Part shown: piece by piece, positions 19,848 through 30,820 of the stretch
Numbering within the stretch: position 1 is the stretch's first letter
Layout of the letters: each line of letters opens with the position of its first letter
NCBI GenBank assembly: GCA_963422465.1
Contig: OY730175.1
Span: forward strand, 2,480,001-2,544,000
DNA: 64,000 bases
Direction of reading: 5' to 3'
Source: Lichina pygmaea
Taxonomy: Eukaryota; Ascomycota; Lichinomycetes; Lichinales; Lichinaceae
The notes under the pieces: model-generated
What the model saw: only the letters and a program-made list of their open reading frames with translations
What the model was told of the DNA's origin: nothing
The model's database searches: none
Position numbers and translations under genes: made by a program

Positions 19848-20448
19848 ATGATTGTAAGCATTCTTTATCCTTCATCAAAAGGAGACTGCATGCTTACGCG
19901 ACGCAGATCATCGAGGCTCAATCCGGCCATCTGACGAACTACGAGGTCTTTCGGCATGTAGACTTGATGCAGGCTCGATACGGTATTGCGGCAAAGGATG
20001 GAAGGTCAGCGGCCATGAAGAGTGGTAATCTCGAAACAGTGATGAAGGAGGTCGGTGACTTTCCAGGTGGCCGAATCGTACTTCCGTAAAGGCTGATGGA
20101 GACAAGCAGCTCATGGACTATCTAAGTACACCACCATCACCCCTGGCTCGTCCCACCAGATACAAGCCAGACGTCATCCGCGAACTCTTCAAAGCCTTGC
20201 AGCCGTACAGCTTGACCAAGGCCGAGCTGCTGATGATCCTCGACCTGAGGCCTCAAAGCGAGGCCGTGCTGCATAGTATTGTCGAGGAGTTTGACGATCG
20301 CTTCGATGAATCAGCGTGTGACAGGATTCTGCAAGCCGTTGGGAATCTCCTCGGCAATGACAATGTCGAGGACACTGGACAGGAGCCATCAGAAACCCCG
20401 GACCAAAGCACCGAAGCCATTGCGACTGGCACAGCCAATGGCAGCTGA
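19848..20448 (+). CDS. RPC17: RNA polymerase III subunit Rpc17 (RPC9/CRCP)
   Basis: Exons 19848-19853, 19907-20050 and 20110-20448 give 162 residues (yeast 161). The first exon is only two codons (Met-Ile). The protein reads IIEAQSGHLTNYEVFRHVDL at the start, then NLETVMKELMDYLSTPPSPL and LTKAELLMILDLRPQSEAVL followed by a HRDC-like end with EEFDDRFDE. This is the Rpb4-like subunit that with Rpc25 forms the Pol III stalk. The second intron has a GTCGGT donor, and its acceptor could also lie three bases upstream (adding Gln). The C-terminal Ser/Thr/Glu tail is not conserved. Confidence 0.93.
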
Positions 20449-20962
20449 GGTGTCGAATAAAGAGGTGTGCTCCCTCTTCCGTTTTGCGAGTAACATTCGC
20501 CAGTGCACTTTGCTGTTCTCGGCCCTTGGACAGACCTGTTGGCTCGGGTGGAGGGATACCAAGCCCGTGCCGAAAACAGGTGTGAAGGACAAGATTGGAT
20601 CAGCGAAAGGATCCAGTCTGGAGTCTCTCCTTGTTCTCCCCCCGATCCTGACTCTTGGCATAGAGATCCTTTATCCCGAACGAGCTGATTGTTGCCCAAC
20701 CTTGTCCCAGTATCGGAGCCTCGCTCCCCAGATCACGGACCAGTCTCCGAAAGAGACGCCGCTCTTCGATGCGGGCGCAGGCATGTTGACTCCACAACGC
20801 AGCTCCCACGCCTTTGTGCTCTGATCCGGTCATGTCAACAGCGGCGATACAAATACTAGTATCGACCAGCCTCCAGAACATATCAAGCTTTCCCTCTTGT
20901 TCACGCACTTGCTCGCACCACCGCACCTTCTCCACTAAGGGACCACTTCTCCATCAACCAAC
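20449..20962. other. gene-free stretch between RPC17 and the amidoligase-like gene
   Basis: No conserved frame; likely terminator of RPC17 and promoter of the next gene. Confidence 0.45.
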
Positions 20963-22237
20963 ATGGTGGTTTACAACCGTGTTCGATATGAGGCCGAGGC
21001 GCCTGACGTCTCCGATAAAGGGGTCAAGCTGACGTACGGGGTTGAAATGGAGTTTCTCATTGAATACGGTGTTATCGACCTGGACGTGGAGTTCCGTCGG
21101 GAAATTCGATATGCCCCGAAAGAAAAGTTGCATTGGCTGTGGCAAAGGCTTATATACTACGATTGGTTCAAGCTCATGGCCCTCAAAATCGTCGACGAAT
21201 TACGACGACTTGGCTTCAAGGCAGTGATGGACGACGCGGGCGAGCGGCCGGACTTCGCGGCCTGGGTAGTCTCGAGCGACGGTAGTCTTGAGCTCAAGAG
21301 ACGCGATATGGATACACACGGTCCCCTTAGACACTTCCTCGCGATCGAGCTCAAGTCACCCATCTTGCAGGCGAACCAGAAAACCCTGCTCGAAGTCGCC
21401 GCAGTGGCAAGCGCAATTCGGAGGAAGTTCAAGGTCTTGCACAATCGGTCCTGCGGCGTGCATGTACACGTGGGAAATCAAACCAAGGGGTTCCCGCTAC
21501 ACATACTTCGGAACACGGCTGTGTTAGCAAGCGGTCTCGAAATGCCCATCAACATGCTACATCCTCACCACCGCCAGTGGAACAAGTATTGCAAGCAGCT
21601 GAACCAACGAGACTACTCTGCTTTGGATCGACGGATGCAACTCGAGGCATTTGCCAAAGCCGAAACCGTGAACAGACTGGTGCACCTGACCAACTACCAA
21701 GACAAGTACTGGACGGTCAACTTCCGCAACAACTTACACCGAAGGGGAACCCGAACGGTCGAGTTTCGACAGCACAAAGCTACGTTCGATCGGAAAAAGC
21801 TTGTCTTCTGGATTCAGTTTGTGCTCGGCTTGATGAGATTCGCCGCCATGCATGAGACGGAAGAGATCCTAAGTCTGGTGTCAGTTTTCGGCGAGGCCGA
21901 AGATGCTCATACCATGTTGGACGAAATCGACCTCGCAATACTGAGCCATCTCGACCCTCCCATCTATTCCCTCTGCCAATCCGAGCCGCCGAAGACCGAC
22001 AGGGATCGCCCGGCGGGGCTGTGGAGCCACGGACCCGGCGAGTGCTCCCCAGACATCCTGTACCATAACTACATGGACGACGAGCGCGACCTTGAGGTGA
22101 CCTTCCCGGAGGTTTGGCTAAAGGGGGAGGCAATGGACACGGAGAAGGAGCTCGTGGCCGATATGAACCCCAATACCCCCGCCGACAGCTGGGATGGGGC
22201 GAGCGAATCCTCCAACGAAGCAGAGGATGATGTGTAG
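20963..22237 (+). CDS. amidoligase-like enzyme (Amidoligase_2 family, ATP-grasp/COOH-NH2 ligase fold)
   Basis: A single-exon gene of 424 residues. The N-terminal LTYGVEMEFLI is the family's Glu-rich metal/ATP motif. RNFL-like DGSLELK and IELKSPIL follow, and then CGVHVHVGNQ with the two His residues. Near the C-terminus come FRNNLHRRGTRTVEFRQHKA and a Trp-rich helix, as in the family core. Proteins of this superfamily make amide bonds between carboxyl groups and amines; substrates of the fungal members are not known. The final 60 residues are acidic and disordered. The ATG at 20963 follows AACC, a good start context. No partner enzyme lies next to it. Confidence 0.88.
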   Translation: MVVYNRVRYEAEAPDVSDKGVKLTYGVEMEFLIEYGVIDLDVEFRREIRYAPKEKLHWLWQRLIYYDWFKLMALKIVDELRRLGFKAVMDDAGERPDFAAWVVSSDGSLELKRRDMDTHGPLRHFLAIELKSPILQANQKTLLEVAAVASAIRRKFKVLHNRSCGVHVHVGNQTKGFPLHILRNTAVLASGLEMPINMLHPHHRQWNKYCKQLNQRDYSALDRRMQLEAFAKAETVNRLVHLTNYQDKYWTVNFRNNLHRRGTRTVEFRQHKATFDRKKLVFWIQFVLGLMRFAAMHETEEILSLVSVFGEAEDAHTMLDEIDLAILSHLDPPIYSLCQSEPPKTDRDRPAGLWSHGPGECSPDILYHNYMDDERDLEVTFPEVWLKGEAMDTEKELVADMNPNTPADSWDGASESSNEAEDDV

Positions 22238-23069
22238 ACGGGGAAAAGGCATGCCCGACAGAGATGGATGGACTCTCACGAGCCCCACTACGCCTACCCT
22301 CTCCCCTCCCCTCGGTCGATTCCATAACTCTCTTGATCCTCACATCTTGCAGCCCATGCTTTTCCGTCTCGAGCCCGTCTTTCTGGCTCTCACACTACCC
22401 CCATCATCTATTTACTGTACTTGGGGCGGTCTCCCCCCGTCGTCTGTCGTTAAAACCATCAAGTCTTTCTTCCAGTCTGTTCATTTCCATTCCTTTCCAT
22501 TCCTTGCCTTGTTCTCCCTTTTTTCTCTTTTCGTCGTTTTTTTTTTCGTTTGCCTCTCTTTTCTTTCCTTTCCCCCTTTCTTTCCATCTCTCTGCTCTTC
22601 GTTTCCTTCTCTCAGACGCGCCTTGATCACGTTGAGCCCGAAGTCGAGATCGAGGTCGAGGTCGAGGTCGAGGTCGAGGTCGAGGTCGAGGTCGAGGTCG
22701 AGGTCGAGGTCGAGGTCGAGGTCGAGGTCGAGGTCGAGGTCGAGGTCGAGGTCGAGGTCGAGGTCGAGGTCGAGGTCGAGGTCGAGGTCGAGGTCGAGGT
22801 CGAGGTCGAGGTCGAGGTCGAGGTCGAGGTCGAGATCGAGATCGAGATCGAGATGGGACGTCGGGATGGACGTCGACATGTCAAGAGACTAGTCGGTTCT
22901 ACGGTACTTCCCTACTTACCTAATCACTCATGGCACTGCGATGATCTTCTATTACGATGACACACTACTGCGATGATATACTAGTAATCATCTTCCCGTA
23001 CTCGACGAAAGATGACCTAACTTTCTGTCTATTTTCAAGGATGTTTAATCGCTGTACGCAATCTTTTTC

Positions 23070-23103
<34 letters not shown>

Positions 23104-23433
23104 TTGGGTTTACAGCGCAATGGCTTTGATAGTACGTATGTAACAGTGCATCATACCTGTGGTAGTAGTTTACCCGTGCTACCGTACAGTACAAAGTACG
23201 ACGGCACTCGAGGGGTCAAATAGGGCACTGGCTGTGGCACTTGCCATTGCAGTATGAGCGACGATCAAGAGTGGATCCACAGTCAATAGAAGGAGATGAT
23301 ACCACCACCATCAACACCACCTCTTCCACCACCGCCAGTCACTTCTAATCTCCACAACCACCTCTCACCTCCACATTCCCCTCTCACCAACAAAAATCTT
23401 CTCTCACCGGACACAACCGCCGCCAAGCCTACC
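22238..23433. other. gene-free stretch with pyrimidine tracts, a hexamer array and a G25 run
   Basis: No gene is supported. It holds T/C-rich sequence (22480-22615), the GAGGTC array (22645-22853), a 25-base G-run at 23079-23103 and GTAC palindromes near 23185-23200. Frames such as poly(Glu-Val), poly(Leu-Asp) and poly(Ser-Arg) come only from the array. Confidence 0.6.
22645..22853 (+). repeat. (GAGGTC)n hexanucleotide array, about 35 units
   Basis: Near-perfect GAGGTC units, with GAGATC variants at both edges, 400 bp beyond the amidoligase stop. All six frames are open through it, giving dipeptide repeats. Confidence 0.95.
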
Positions 23434-24061
23434 CTACCGTCTCAAGAACGAGCTGACGGAGCAATTCTTCATCTTCCCGGCCTTGAGCCTCGAACCGCTG
23501 GTGATGGCGCTTCCGGTCGCGGAAAACTTGTCTGCACGCGTTATCGAGACCGAGCTCGATTTGCTGCCCGTGGTCGTGTGGCCTGTCCTTGGGTTTCTGG
23601 TCTCGGATAGGCTGCTGTTGTTCTTATTCTTGTTGTCGGTGTTGGTGGTGGAGAATGTGGAGGTGGATGTGGATGTTGAGAGGCTGGTCGAGGGGCCCGC
23701 CGACTTCGCGTTGGCGCTGCTGCCGAGTCGTCGAGACGACGACGTCGCCGCCGAACTGTACCGCGTTGCAGCCATCGCTCGGCGAAGAGGCATGGGCAGA
23801 GACACGTCTTCGTCTACTGTCGAGGAACCTGTTCTCAGAGGGTTGTGGAAGGCCAGTCGGCCGTTGCTCGCCCTGGCTCTTCCAACGCCGGCCGATGTCG
23901 AGTTCGTCCGCCTTAGAGACAGGCGGTTGATGACTCTGCTTTTCGTGGCTGGAACGCCGCTGCTTGGCCCGTGGAGACTGGCATGGCGCTGTTGGGCGAT
24001 GAGGAACGGATTCGTGGCTGGGCGGATGTGTCTGGAGGAATGTATATCGATACTCGCTGCG

Positions 24062-24092
<31 letters not shown>

Positions 24093-27000
24093 GTTCGGCA
24101 GGTGCCCCGTCCGAGTCACCTGCGTCTTCGCTATCGCTAGCAGGGAGTAAGGCATTGGGAGGCGCCACGAGGGTGGAGAGAGTGTGGCGGATGTCGTTGA
24201 TCGTCCGTCTCCGTTGTCGTCGGCCCCGGAGATATGGTGGGGCGCGGTTCTCGTCTTCGGAATCATGCTCGACCACGCTGCGCCGGCGTTTATGGCTGCT
24301 CTGAACCGCAACCTGCGAAACAGGAGGGATCACGCAAGCATCGCCCTGCGAGTCCGGTACGGTCTCTGGACCGTCGTCAAAGAGATTGAGTTCGTCATCA
24401 AGGTCCCTGTCGCGATCTTCGATGGACCTGAAGAATGCCGACTTCTTCGGATTCGTAGCTGTAAAACGGTCAGTCTAAATTCGTCGGAAAGCATCGCTGC
24501 CGGTACTGTGGCCGTACCGATCTTCTCGACGTTCTCATCCGCCATCAGAGCTTGGCGCAGCTTGGCCTCCTTCATCCGCTTCACCCTTCGCCGCTCGTCC
24601 TCATCGTAGTCAGAGTCGGAAAGGTCGAGATCCGCGCCGCCACGCTTCCGTCTCAGCCCTCCGGTCATGACGTCCTTGTATATCTTCTCGACCTGCCGCT
24701 TATCGTCCGCTCGGTCTTTGTCACTGTAGGGAGAGCAATCAGCGCGGTTTCACGATACTTTGAAGAAGAGAGACGTACGCCATCAACGCCGCAAGATCCT
24801 GTTCGTCCACGTCCTGTGCCTGATCGTCCAGGAGATCGCTCATGTCGTCGTCTTCCCCGTCGCTGCCGTCTTCACTCGCCCCTCCGAGTCCGGCGTACTC
24901 GTCTTCCGACTCCTCCGCTTGCTCGTAGACCATTTCTCGAGCTCGGCTTTTCTTCTTGCTGAACGCGTCACGCTCAGGGGACGGTCTCGATTCTCCCAGC
25001 AGCATGCTGAATGCATCAGCCACTTTCTCATGGCTCTTGACTGCTCCATGTCTATCATCTACTTCACCGTCCGACGCATCTTGAGTTCGCATTCTTGTTC
25101 GCAGCCGACTCCTCCTTTTGACCGGTGGGACGGTGGCAGCGCCAATATTCTCAGCCACCACAGTATCAACGGTGGACGGTGGGGGCCGAAGTGGCGAAAA
25201 GACCTTGGAGAAGCCGATATCCTGTGTGGGGTCAGGGAACGCCGACATTTGCGTAGGGGACGGTGAAGCACTAGAGTCTTGGTCTCCCTCGACCTGGCTT
25301 GGGAGAAGCTGACTATCGTCGACAACATCCGGTAAATCGTGCTGCGTGACCTGCTCGATGGCAGGCAGAGAAGGAGCAGGAGCTTGACGAAGAAAGTCGA
25401 GAGTCATGTCAGCCTGCGTCCTGGCAATCGCCGATGCCGGCTGGCTCTCGGCCAGCGTGCCTGCGAACATCTGTGTGAGCCCCATGATGGGCCCTCTTGG
25501 CTCAGACAAATTCGGCACACGAGCCTTGGTCGCCGACATTGGGACGTCAACAGTGGAGCTCGAGTTTGACTCTTCAGGTTCCTCTTCATCCTCCGAATCG
25601 ATGCGAGCCGTCGCTCTTTGTGGTCTTCGCAGCGCCGGAGCGACCATGCCGCCGTCGTCGTCCTCTTCATCAGCTTGGAAACCCTGGTCAGTGGCTCCTT
25701 GGGCCTCTTCTTGAGTCTCTCCTTGAGTCGTGACATCCAGTGCCGCCATAACGTGATCTTCGACGTCCCGATCGGAATCGTCCAAGCCAGCCTCCCCATC
25801 ATGTTCATCCTGCTCTGGCTCTTCCTCTCCCTCATCTTCTGAACCAGAGAGCTCGACGTCCGCCTCTTCGTCTTCACCGTTCCACGACGCATCCTCCGCA
25901 TCGCTCGAGTCGTCCAGCATCGTGGCCTCTGCGTCAGGCTCTCCCTCTTTCCCCCGCGCCGCTTTTTCTCGCTTTGACAGCTCGTCGGCTTCCTTTCTTG
26001 CCTTCTCGACAAGCTCCTCGATGGTCGCATCCTCTTTGATTCTCTCTTGCTCCGTCTGTGGAATGATGCCGCGCCTTTTGAGCCCTTCGACACGCTCGAC
26101 CCTCTCTTGCATAGCTTGTTGACGGGCGCACCATCGAAGTTTTGATTGCATGTCTGAGTAGCTCACGGTCGGCTTCGTCGTAACGCTCGGCTGGTCTGGC
26201 TTGTTCAGTTGGGCGCAAGATCGAAGCACGAGCAGAGCATGCGACTCGGATTCCTTCCCCTGCGGCACGTGCTCCGAAAGAAGAGCCTTTGCCTTGCTGA
26301 CGGGAACAATTTCCAGATCACTGTCCGATTCAGCTCGATTTTTGGTCAAGATTGACTGGCGGAGCTTCGCGCGATTGATAGCCCGCCTGGGCCTATTTGC
26401 CTCCTTCCGACGCCATACGTCCCCATCGCTATTATCTTGAGCCTTGCGAGCCTCCTCTGGCTTCGAGAAGGCAGGTCGCTGTAGCAGGACATCGCCCATT
26501 GAAGGCAGATCCAAGTCGTCTTTATCACGTCCATCGTCGTTCGTGTCTGAGATGCGCCAGCTGTCACCGGCAACATCTACTTTATCGCCATTGACATGCG
26601 ACTGGGTCGAAGCATAGAGCGCCGATGGCGAGGTTGGTGGCGTCGAATGGGGCTGAGCCGCGTCAGATGCCGTGGTGGAACTGGTCAGCGGTACGGTGGA
26701 GTTGGCTCCCTTGGCTAACGCAGTTCCGACGGGCCTGAAATTGAACCGGTCGAAGAGAGTCTGCTTCGTGATCTTCTTCTTGGTCTTTGGCTCATGGCCA
26801 AGATGGGTGTTCCTCATCAGCCGTTGCGATTCTCGATGAAGCTGTTCCCGGGCTTCCTTGGTCGCTTTACGCGTTGGACGTGCTTGCTGCGTCAAACGTC
26901 TATCCACCGCTGAGTCGGAGTCGCTGTTCGCGGTGGAGCGAGCGCTGCGTCTGGCCTTGCCGAGCTTCTTTGGTCGATCAGCCTTTGCTTGCTTTTCTCG

Positions 27001-27813
27001 GCCTCGACGGGCCGCCGTCTCCTCCGCCTCGGCTGCCTGGCGCTGCTCCCGCTTTGATTCAACAGCAGCGAGAAACTGAGGATCCGACTTTGGGTCTTTA
27101 GGTAGGTCCGAGTCCGAGTCCGAGCGTTGGTGATCCGTACGAGTAGACCGGTCCGGCAAATCGTGGCGGCTATCAGACGGCTCGGGCGACATAAAGAGAC
27201 CAGGCGAGGTGACGCTCGAGCGCCGTCGGCTCGCAATCTGTGGGCCGTGGGCTGATTCAGATGCATGTTCCAGCAGCTCGCTCGGCAATGGCACAATTGC
27301 AGCAGGTCCTATGCCACCATTGCCACCATCGCCATCATCGCGTGTCATCTGCTTGGCCGAGCTTTGTTTCAGGCGACTCGACGGGGAGTTGGACTCGTTT
27401 TTTCGTAGTAGCTGTTTCGCGATGCGTCGATAGGCCGAGCCACCATTGACATCTTCGTCACTCGTGTCAGCATCGGCAGCAGAATGCATCATCCGCGCAA
27501 GCCGTCCGTGCGGTCTTGAAGAGATGTCCGAGTCTTCGCTTTCGTAGTCGTCCCCTCTACTCCCGTGCAACGCCAATTGTCGACTCGAAGGTGGCAACCC
27601 ATCGCCAGGATTGTGTTCGGAACCGGCGGCCGAACGACTCTTCTCCGAAAGACCATGCTCATCTCCAGAGCGATCCTCGTCCAAGGATGCTAACATTGCC
27701 TTAACCTTTGACCTTGGCGTGAGCTGTGAGGCAGACCCCGCGGGTGGTGGGGAAGATGGCACCGACTCGACATCTTCGCGGTGCAATCTTGAAGGAGTCG
27801 CCAGAGTGGACAT
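23434..27813 (-). CDS. MRC1: Mrc1/Claspin-type replication checkpoint mediator
   Basis: Three exons (27813-24779, 24723-24518, 24458-23434) with introns of 55 and 59 bp give 1421 residues. The conserved MRC1 domain spans the first two introns: EESEDEYAGLGGASEDGSDG, DEQDLAALMADKDRADDKRQ, then DVMTGGLRRKRGGADLDLSD and NPKKSAFFRSIEDRD. Upstream are many SQ/TQ sites (for example LTQMFAGTLAESQ) expected for Mec1/ATR phosphorylation, and a basic/coiled region near residues 550-640. The protein links the CMG helicase with Pol epsilon and passes the stalled-fork signal to Rad53/Cds1. A (GTC)n run encodes an Asp repeat in the C-terminal part (24062-24091). Long frames on the opposite strand are shadows. 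Confidence 0.93.
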
Positions 27814-28600
27814 GGTCCTAACAAAGTGTTGCTGTCACTATGAGTTCGACAGCAAGAGTAGATTATTGCTTGAACATATGCCGTATGCAACTGATGAGTG
27901 CTGCGTACGTAAAGATGATAATGTTGTCACGATGTTGGTGGATTTGCTTGAGTGAACGCTGAACGGACGACGCGTTTGACGCGACGTTAATGAAATACTC
28001 TGCTGACTCAGTTCGACAAATGGAGACGCGGTACGGTACGATACGTACTTCGTATGTACCTTACGTACTCGTAGAGCACAGTTGTCACGTGACTGACTGT
28101 TACTTAGTCATTAAGAAGCATCACCATTCTTGTGCCCGAGCAATACTCGTACGTACAGTACGAGGTACCCACATAAGTATGCTGCTCCCTCAAGTCAATG
28201 CACGACTACTCAATAGCTCACTACAAGTCTGGTGGGTACGAACCACCGGTAGGCTTCGAACCACCATGTCGACAGCGGCTTTCACGGCCAGAGACGGTTG
28301 GGATTGCCATGCAGGACGACAGCAGCAAAGAGCTGAATTAGTAGACTTGAAGTCTGTCCTTTGCTATTACCGCACGGCGCGAGCACCATTTTTCACCAGT
28401 GCTATATCCGATGCCTTGGAAAGAACACCCCTGAACCATTCCACCATCGAATCCGTAAGCACAGCCACCGTAGACCGAATACGCACCCACGGCGAGCAGG
28501 CTTGCTCCAACCTAGGCCAGCATGCAGACAAGGAGAGAAACACGGGTGGTGTTGGGAGGAGGGGGAACGCTGTCAGGACGTGCCGACGGGCGGCGGCGGC
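27814..28600. other. gene-free stretch between MRC1 5' end and RTF1 3' end
   Basis: A long plus frame (27990-28652) shows no conserved motif. GTAC palindromes lie at 28031-28070 and 28150-28168. This region should contain the MRC1 promoter and the RTF1 terminator. Confidence 0.5.
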
Positions 28601-30820
28601 TCAGACGTCGATATCGCTGTCGATGCCCCAATCGATGGCGGCAAAGAGCTGAGAGTAGTCGATGACGTCGCTGGATATCATCTTGTACCCGGCGACGTTG
28701 TACTGGGGAGCCGGAGTCAAGAGGCGCTCGATGTCGGCCGCGGATAGAGGGCATGGCGGTGCGGTCTCACCGTCGTCGCCGTTGGCAGCAGAGGCCCCGT
28801 CGCCCTCTTCTTGCCGCTGCTCTCTCTCCTTCTTCTTCCCCTTGTTCTTCTCATCGGGCGGTCCTATCTTCCGCAGACCGCGCATCCTCACGGCGCGTTC
28901 CTCGAGCTGCGCCTTACGGACTGCGATCGCGTTGATGCGCCGGTTGCGCCGGTTGACCTCCTCCAAGATCTGGGACTGCGTACGCTCCTGCTTCGCCGGC
29001 TCCCGCTTCGGCTCCGGCTCTTCGGCGGTGGCCTTGTTCTTCGGACCGTCGAGCTCGGCCAGTTCCTTGTCGCACTGGGCGACGGCGGCCTCGTCGGCCC
29101 GAGCGATGGCTCCGACGCGCCGGTCGAGGATGTCCCGACGTAGGATGGGCGCTATGCGCTGTTCCAGGACGCCCGAGCGTTCCAGCTTCTGTTGGAGCTC
29201 CTCTTCGGTCCAGGTACGGCTGAGCATCGCGTTGATGGCCTTGTTCTTCTCGAGCAAGAAGGATTTCGAGGGTGTGTCGACGCCCTCGGCCGCGCACACT
29301 CTCTTGTACCGATCGAACTCGGCCTGAGAATTGGCGTCAGCGACGAGCCTTAGTCTGGGAGGGGAGGAAGAGGAGGCTAGCCATCGTCCGACGGCACCCA
29401 CCTCGGTAAAGTTCGAGTTCGAGCAGACGTAATAGGGCCACGGACGCTCGGCCTTTCCATGCGCCGCCACGGCATACGACTTGACCGAGCACACGCCGGC
29501 GGGTGTGTCGAGGTTGTACTTTGGGCCGTCGTTGAACGCTATACGCCGGCACCGACATGAGAACATTCCTTCTCCCTCCAAAGAAGGGGGGCAGGGAGGG
29601 AGGGCTGGTGAGCCCATGAAGCAAGTCACCCACGTACCTTTGATCTGAGCCATCCGATAGGAGGGCTCGCCGGTCTTCGGATCGTTGCCGATGTTGATCC
29701 GGACGAAGCAGCCGTTGATGACGTCGAAGAACTCCGGATAGAAGCACACCTCGCCGAAACCGGTGCGTCCGATGCGTGCGTAGTTGTAGTTGACCAGCTC
29801 GGGCGGCTCCTCGGCGCTCTTGTACTGCGGCGTGACGTGCTTGGCTGCCGCCGCACGCTGGCCGCCGTCCCACTCGCTCTCACTCTCACCGTCGGCGTCG
29901 GCTTCCGAGTGACCGTGGTCTTTGGCGCGACCCTTGTCCTTGGCCTCGTCGCTCCTCTTCTTCTTCAGCTCGGCCTGTGCTCCCTTCTGCGCCCGCTCTC
30001 TCCTGTAGGCCTCCATCGGAGCCGACGTCTCTCCAATCTTACGACCTCCAACGGCGGTCTTCTGCCGCGTACTGCGGCGCTTCTGGGTGTCGTCCACGTC
30101 CGCGGCGGCCGACCTTCTCTTCCTGTCGGGCGACTCGGGCTCTTCGGTGTCCTTACGCTCCCGTTCCTTCAGCAGTTGCATGAGCGCACGGTTTTGCTTC
30201 TCTCGGTCCGCAACGTTGGCTCGATCGGCCAGCAGCTCTTCACGCTGGACCTCGGGGAGCGCCATGATCCGGGCCTCTTCTTCCTGCGAGACGGGTCGGC
30301 CGTCGAGCTTGAGCTTGGAGATCTTGGGCTTCGCGGCAATAGGATCGGTACCAGAGTCGGATTCGGACATGGAAGCCGAACGAAGTGACGAAGCTGAGGA
30401 GGGAGGACGAGATCTGCGTGGAGACGCCATTTCAAAAGATGTGAATTGTGGGTCAGTCAAGGGTCTAAGCAAAGACAGTCTTCGGTAAGGGTAAGAGAGT
30501 AGATCTTACGCCGCAGCTTCTTCCTCCACTTCGGGTGTCTTTGGCCTCTTACTAACACGTTCTGCCTCTGGGCCAGCCGGGGCAGGACGTTTCTGCGTGT
30601 CAGGTGATCGAGTGGGTGTGGAGCCCTTCCTCTCCGGCGGGGGAGTATGAGCATCGTTGGCCGCAGTACCGTGCGGAGGCACCGAACTGTCATCAAGGGA
30701 CGCTACGGGGGGAGGCGAGGGCGGTCGTGATGGAGCCTTGGCACGACTGTCATTCTGCTCGTCCGAAACTTCTTCGTCATCTCCGGCCAGAGCCAGAAGA
30801 TCTGCTATAAGGTCGGCCAT
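28601..30820 (-). CDS. RTF1: Paf1-complex subunit Rtf1 (Plus-3 domain)
   Basis: Four exons (30820-30510, 30464-29638, 29538-29402, 29323-28601) with introns of 45, 99 and 78 bp give 665 residues. The N-terminus MADLIADLLALAGDDEEVSD is the conserved start of fungal Rtf1. An acidic/basic disordered part follows, then RIMALPEVQREELLADRANV as the histone-modification-domain-like region. The Plus-3 domain spans residues 325-450 (LVNYNYARIGRTGFGEVCFY, YRMAQIKAFNDGPKYNLD, NFTEAEFDRYKRVC) and is only continuous after removing two introns. The C-terminal NxLxxRSWTEEELQ region and a coiled basic stretch follow. Rtf1 supports H2B ubiquitination and elongation. The first intron is the least certain. Confidence 0.92.

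Noticed and set aside
22194-22960. Long frames of poly(Glu-Val), poly(Ser-Arg) and poly(Leu-Asp)
   Set aside because: All are made by the GAGGTC array and lack flanking conserved sequence.
23483-24304. 273-codon plus-strand frame
   Set aside because: It is the antisense shadow of the last exon of MRC1.
28235-28265. tRNA-like GGTTCGAAGCC box on the minus strand
   Set aside because: The surrounding bases do not form a T stem or acceptor stem.
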